In this document: positions 63,676-64,000 of the stretch, piece after piece
Position numbering within the stretch: position 1 is the first letter of the stretch
Layout: every line of letters begins with the position of its first letter
Program-made: the position numbers and the translations under genes
From: CAZMCC01 sp964564695
Lineage (GTDB): Bacteria > Planctomycetota > Phycisphaerae > Phycisphaerales > UBA1924
Reading direction: 5' to 3'
Assembly: GCA_964564695.1 (NCBI GenBank)
Contig: CAZMCC010000001.1
Coordinates: forward strand, 1 to 64,000
DNA: 64,000 nt
Notes under the pieces: generated by a model
Told to the model about the DNA's origin: nothing
Database searches by the model: none
What the model saw: the letters and a program-made list of their open reading frames with translations, nothing else

Positions 63676-64000
63676 ATGAGCCGACGCACCGGCATCATCC
63701 TGGCCCTCGTGAGCGCGGTCCTCCTCGCCGTCAGCGTCGTGAGCATGACGCGCCGGGTCCGGGACTACAACGCCCGCGCCGAGTTCCCGCAGTACTCCAT
63801 CAAGAACGTCACCACGCGCGAGCTTGATGTGTTCAGCCGCCCGGTGCGCATCCTCGATTCGCATCTGCCGGGGGGGAGTGGGGGGGGCGGCCAGGCCGCG
63901 ATCACGATCGAGTACGGGCCGACCCCGATCACCACGCCCATCAAAGCCCCGCCCGCGCCCGACCTGCCCAAGCTCGTCGGCTACGCCGAGTGGCTCGCGA
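63676..64000 (+). CDS. Membrane-anchored protein of unknown function (partial, runs off the window)
   Basis: The first 108 codons are open to the end of the window, starting at ATG 63676. The N-terminus is a basic leader and one hydrophobic helix (MSRRTGIILALVSAVLLAVS), so it is anchored or exported. The rest seen (SIKNVTTRELDVFSRPVRIL, a Gly run, AITIEYGPTPITTP) is soluble and unfamiliar. The direction and spacing (54 bases after the oxidase subunit IV gene) suggest the same operon and an oxidase assembly or accessory role. The 3' end is missing, so this cannot be tested here. Confidence 0.65.
   Translation, partial: MSRRTGIILALVSAVLLAVSVVSMTRRVRDYNARAEFPQYSIKNVTTRELDVFSRPVRILDSHLPGGSGGGGQAAITIEYGPTPITTPIKAPPAPDLPKLVGYAEWLA

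Overview
The window looks like a chromosomal segment of a high-GC planctomycete, most likely of the class Phycisphaerae. No rRNA or tRNA is present, so this is inferred from gene content. The clues are secreted proteins with a two-repeat, EF-hand-like 'NSTDVGEFIN' dockerin-type C-terminus, PEP-CTERM-like tails, an expanded secreted beta-helix family, and an alternative complex III operon joined to a caa3-type oxidase. GTG and TTG starts are frequent, and ATGA or GTGA stop-start overlaps are common.

Layout. Positions 1-4.9 kb (minus strand) hold an arylsulfatase interrupted by in-frame stops and two tandem DUF1254/DUF1214 exported proteins. Next come a TPR protein with two RNA-polymerase-alpha-CTD-like domains (5.1 kb), a MATE exporter and pdxA. 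From 8.7 to 20.1 kb a minus-strand run encodes a type II secretion / type IV pilus-like assembly set (GspF, G, I, J, K, C-like, L-like, M-like, and a TPR lipoprotein). It ends in a large dockerin-type secreted protein, a plausible export substrate. The ATPase and secretin are not in the window.

From 20.7 to 26.7 kb there are five paralogous secreted right-handed beta-helix proteins. Two more, and a truncated copy, lie at 39.9-43.0 kb. The region between them carries a threonine-dehydrogenase-like enzyme, an autoinhibited Fic protein behind a palindromic promoter/operator, a PEP-CTERM-like protein, a WGEN-repeat dockerin-type protein, a gingipain-like (C25) cysteine peptidase coupled to a small protein, pyrE and an Hsp70. 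It also contains several palindromic repeat elements, two of which lie inside the hsp70 reading frame.

From 43.9 kb to the right end is a respiratory module. Heme A synthase (ctaA) is divergent from actA, followed by actB-C-D-E-F, a small membrane protein, an SCO copper chaperone, coxB (CuA plus cytochrome c), coxA, coxC, a subunit-IV-like protein and a partial membrane-anchored protein. Together these should oxidise quinol, pass electrons through c-type haems and reduce oxygen. Two unrelated secreted-protein genes of visibly lower GC sit between actA and actB. Many subunits of this module carry His-rich tails.

The best candidates for undescribed biology are: the C25 peptidase plus 87-residue partner pair; the TPR plus double alpha-CTD protein; the dispersed GNRA-loop palindromes with covarying stems, including copies translated inside Hsp70; the beta-helix family; and the insertion within the alternative complex III operon.
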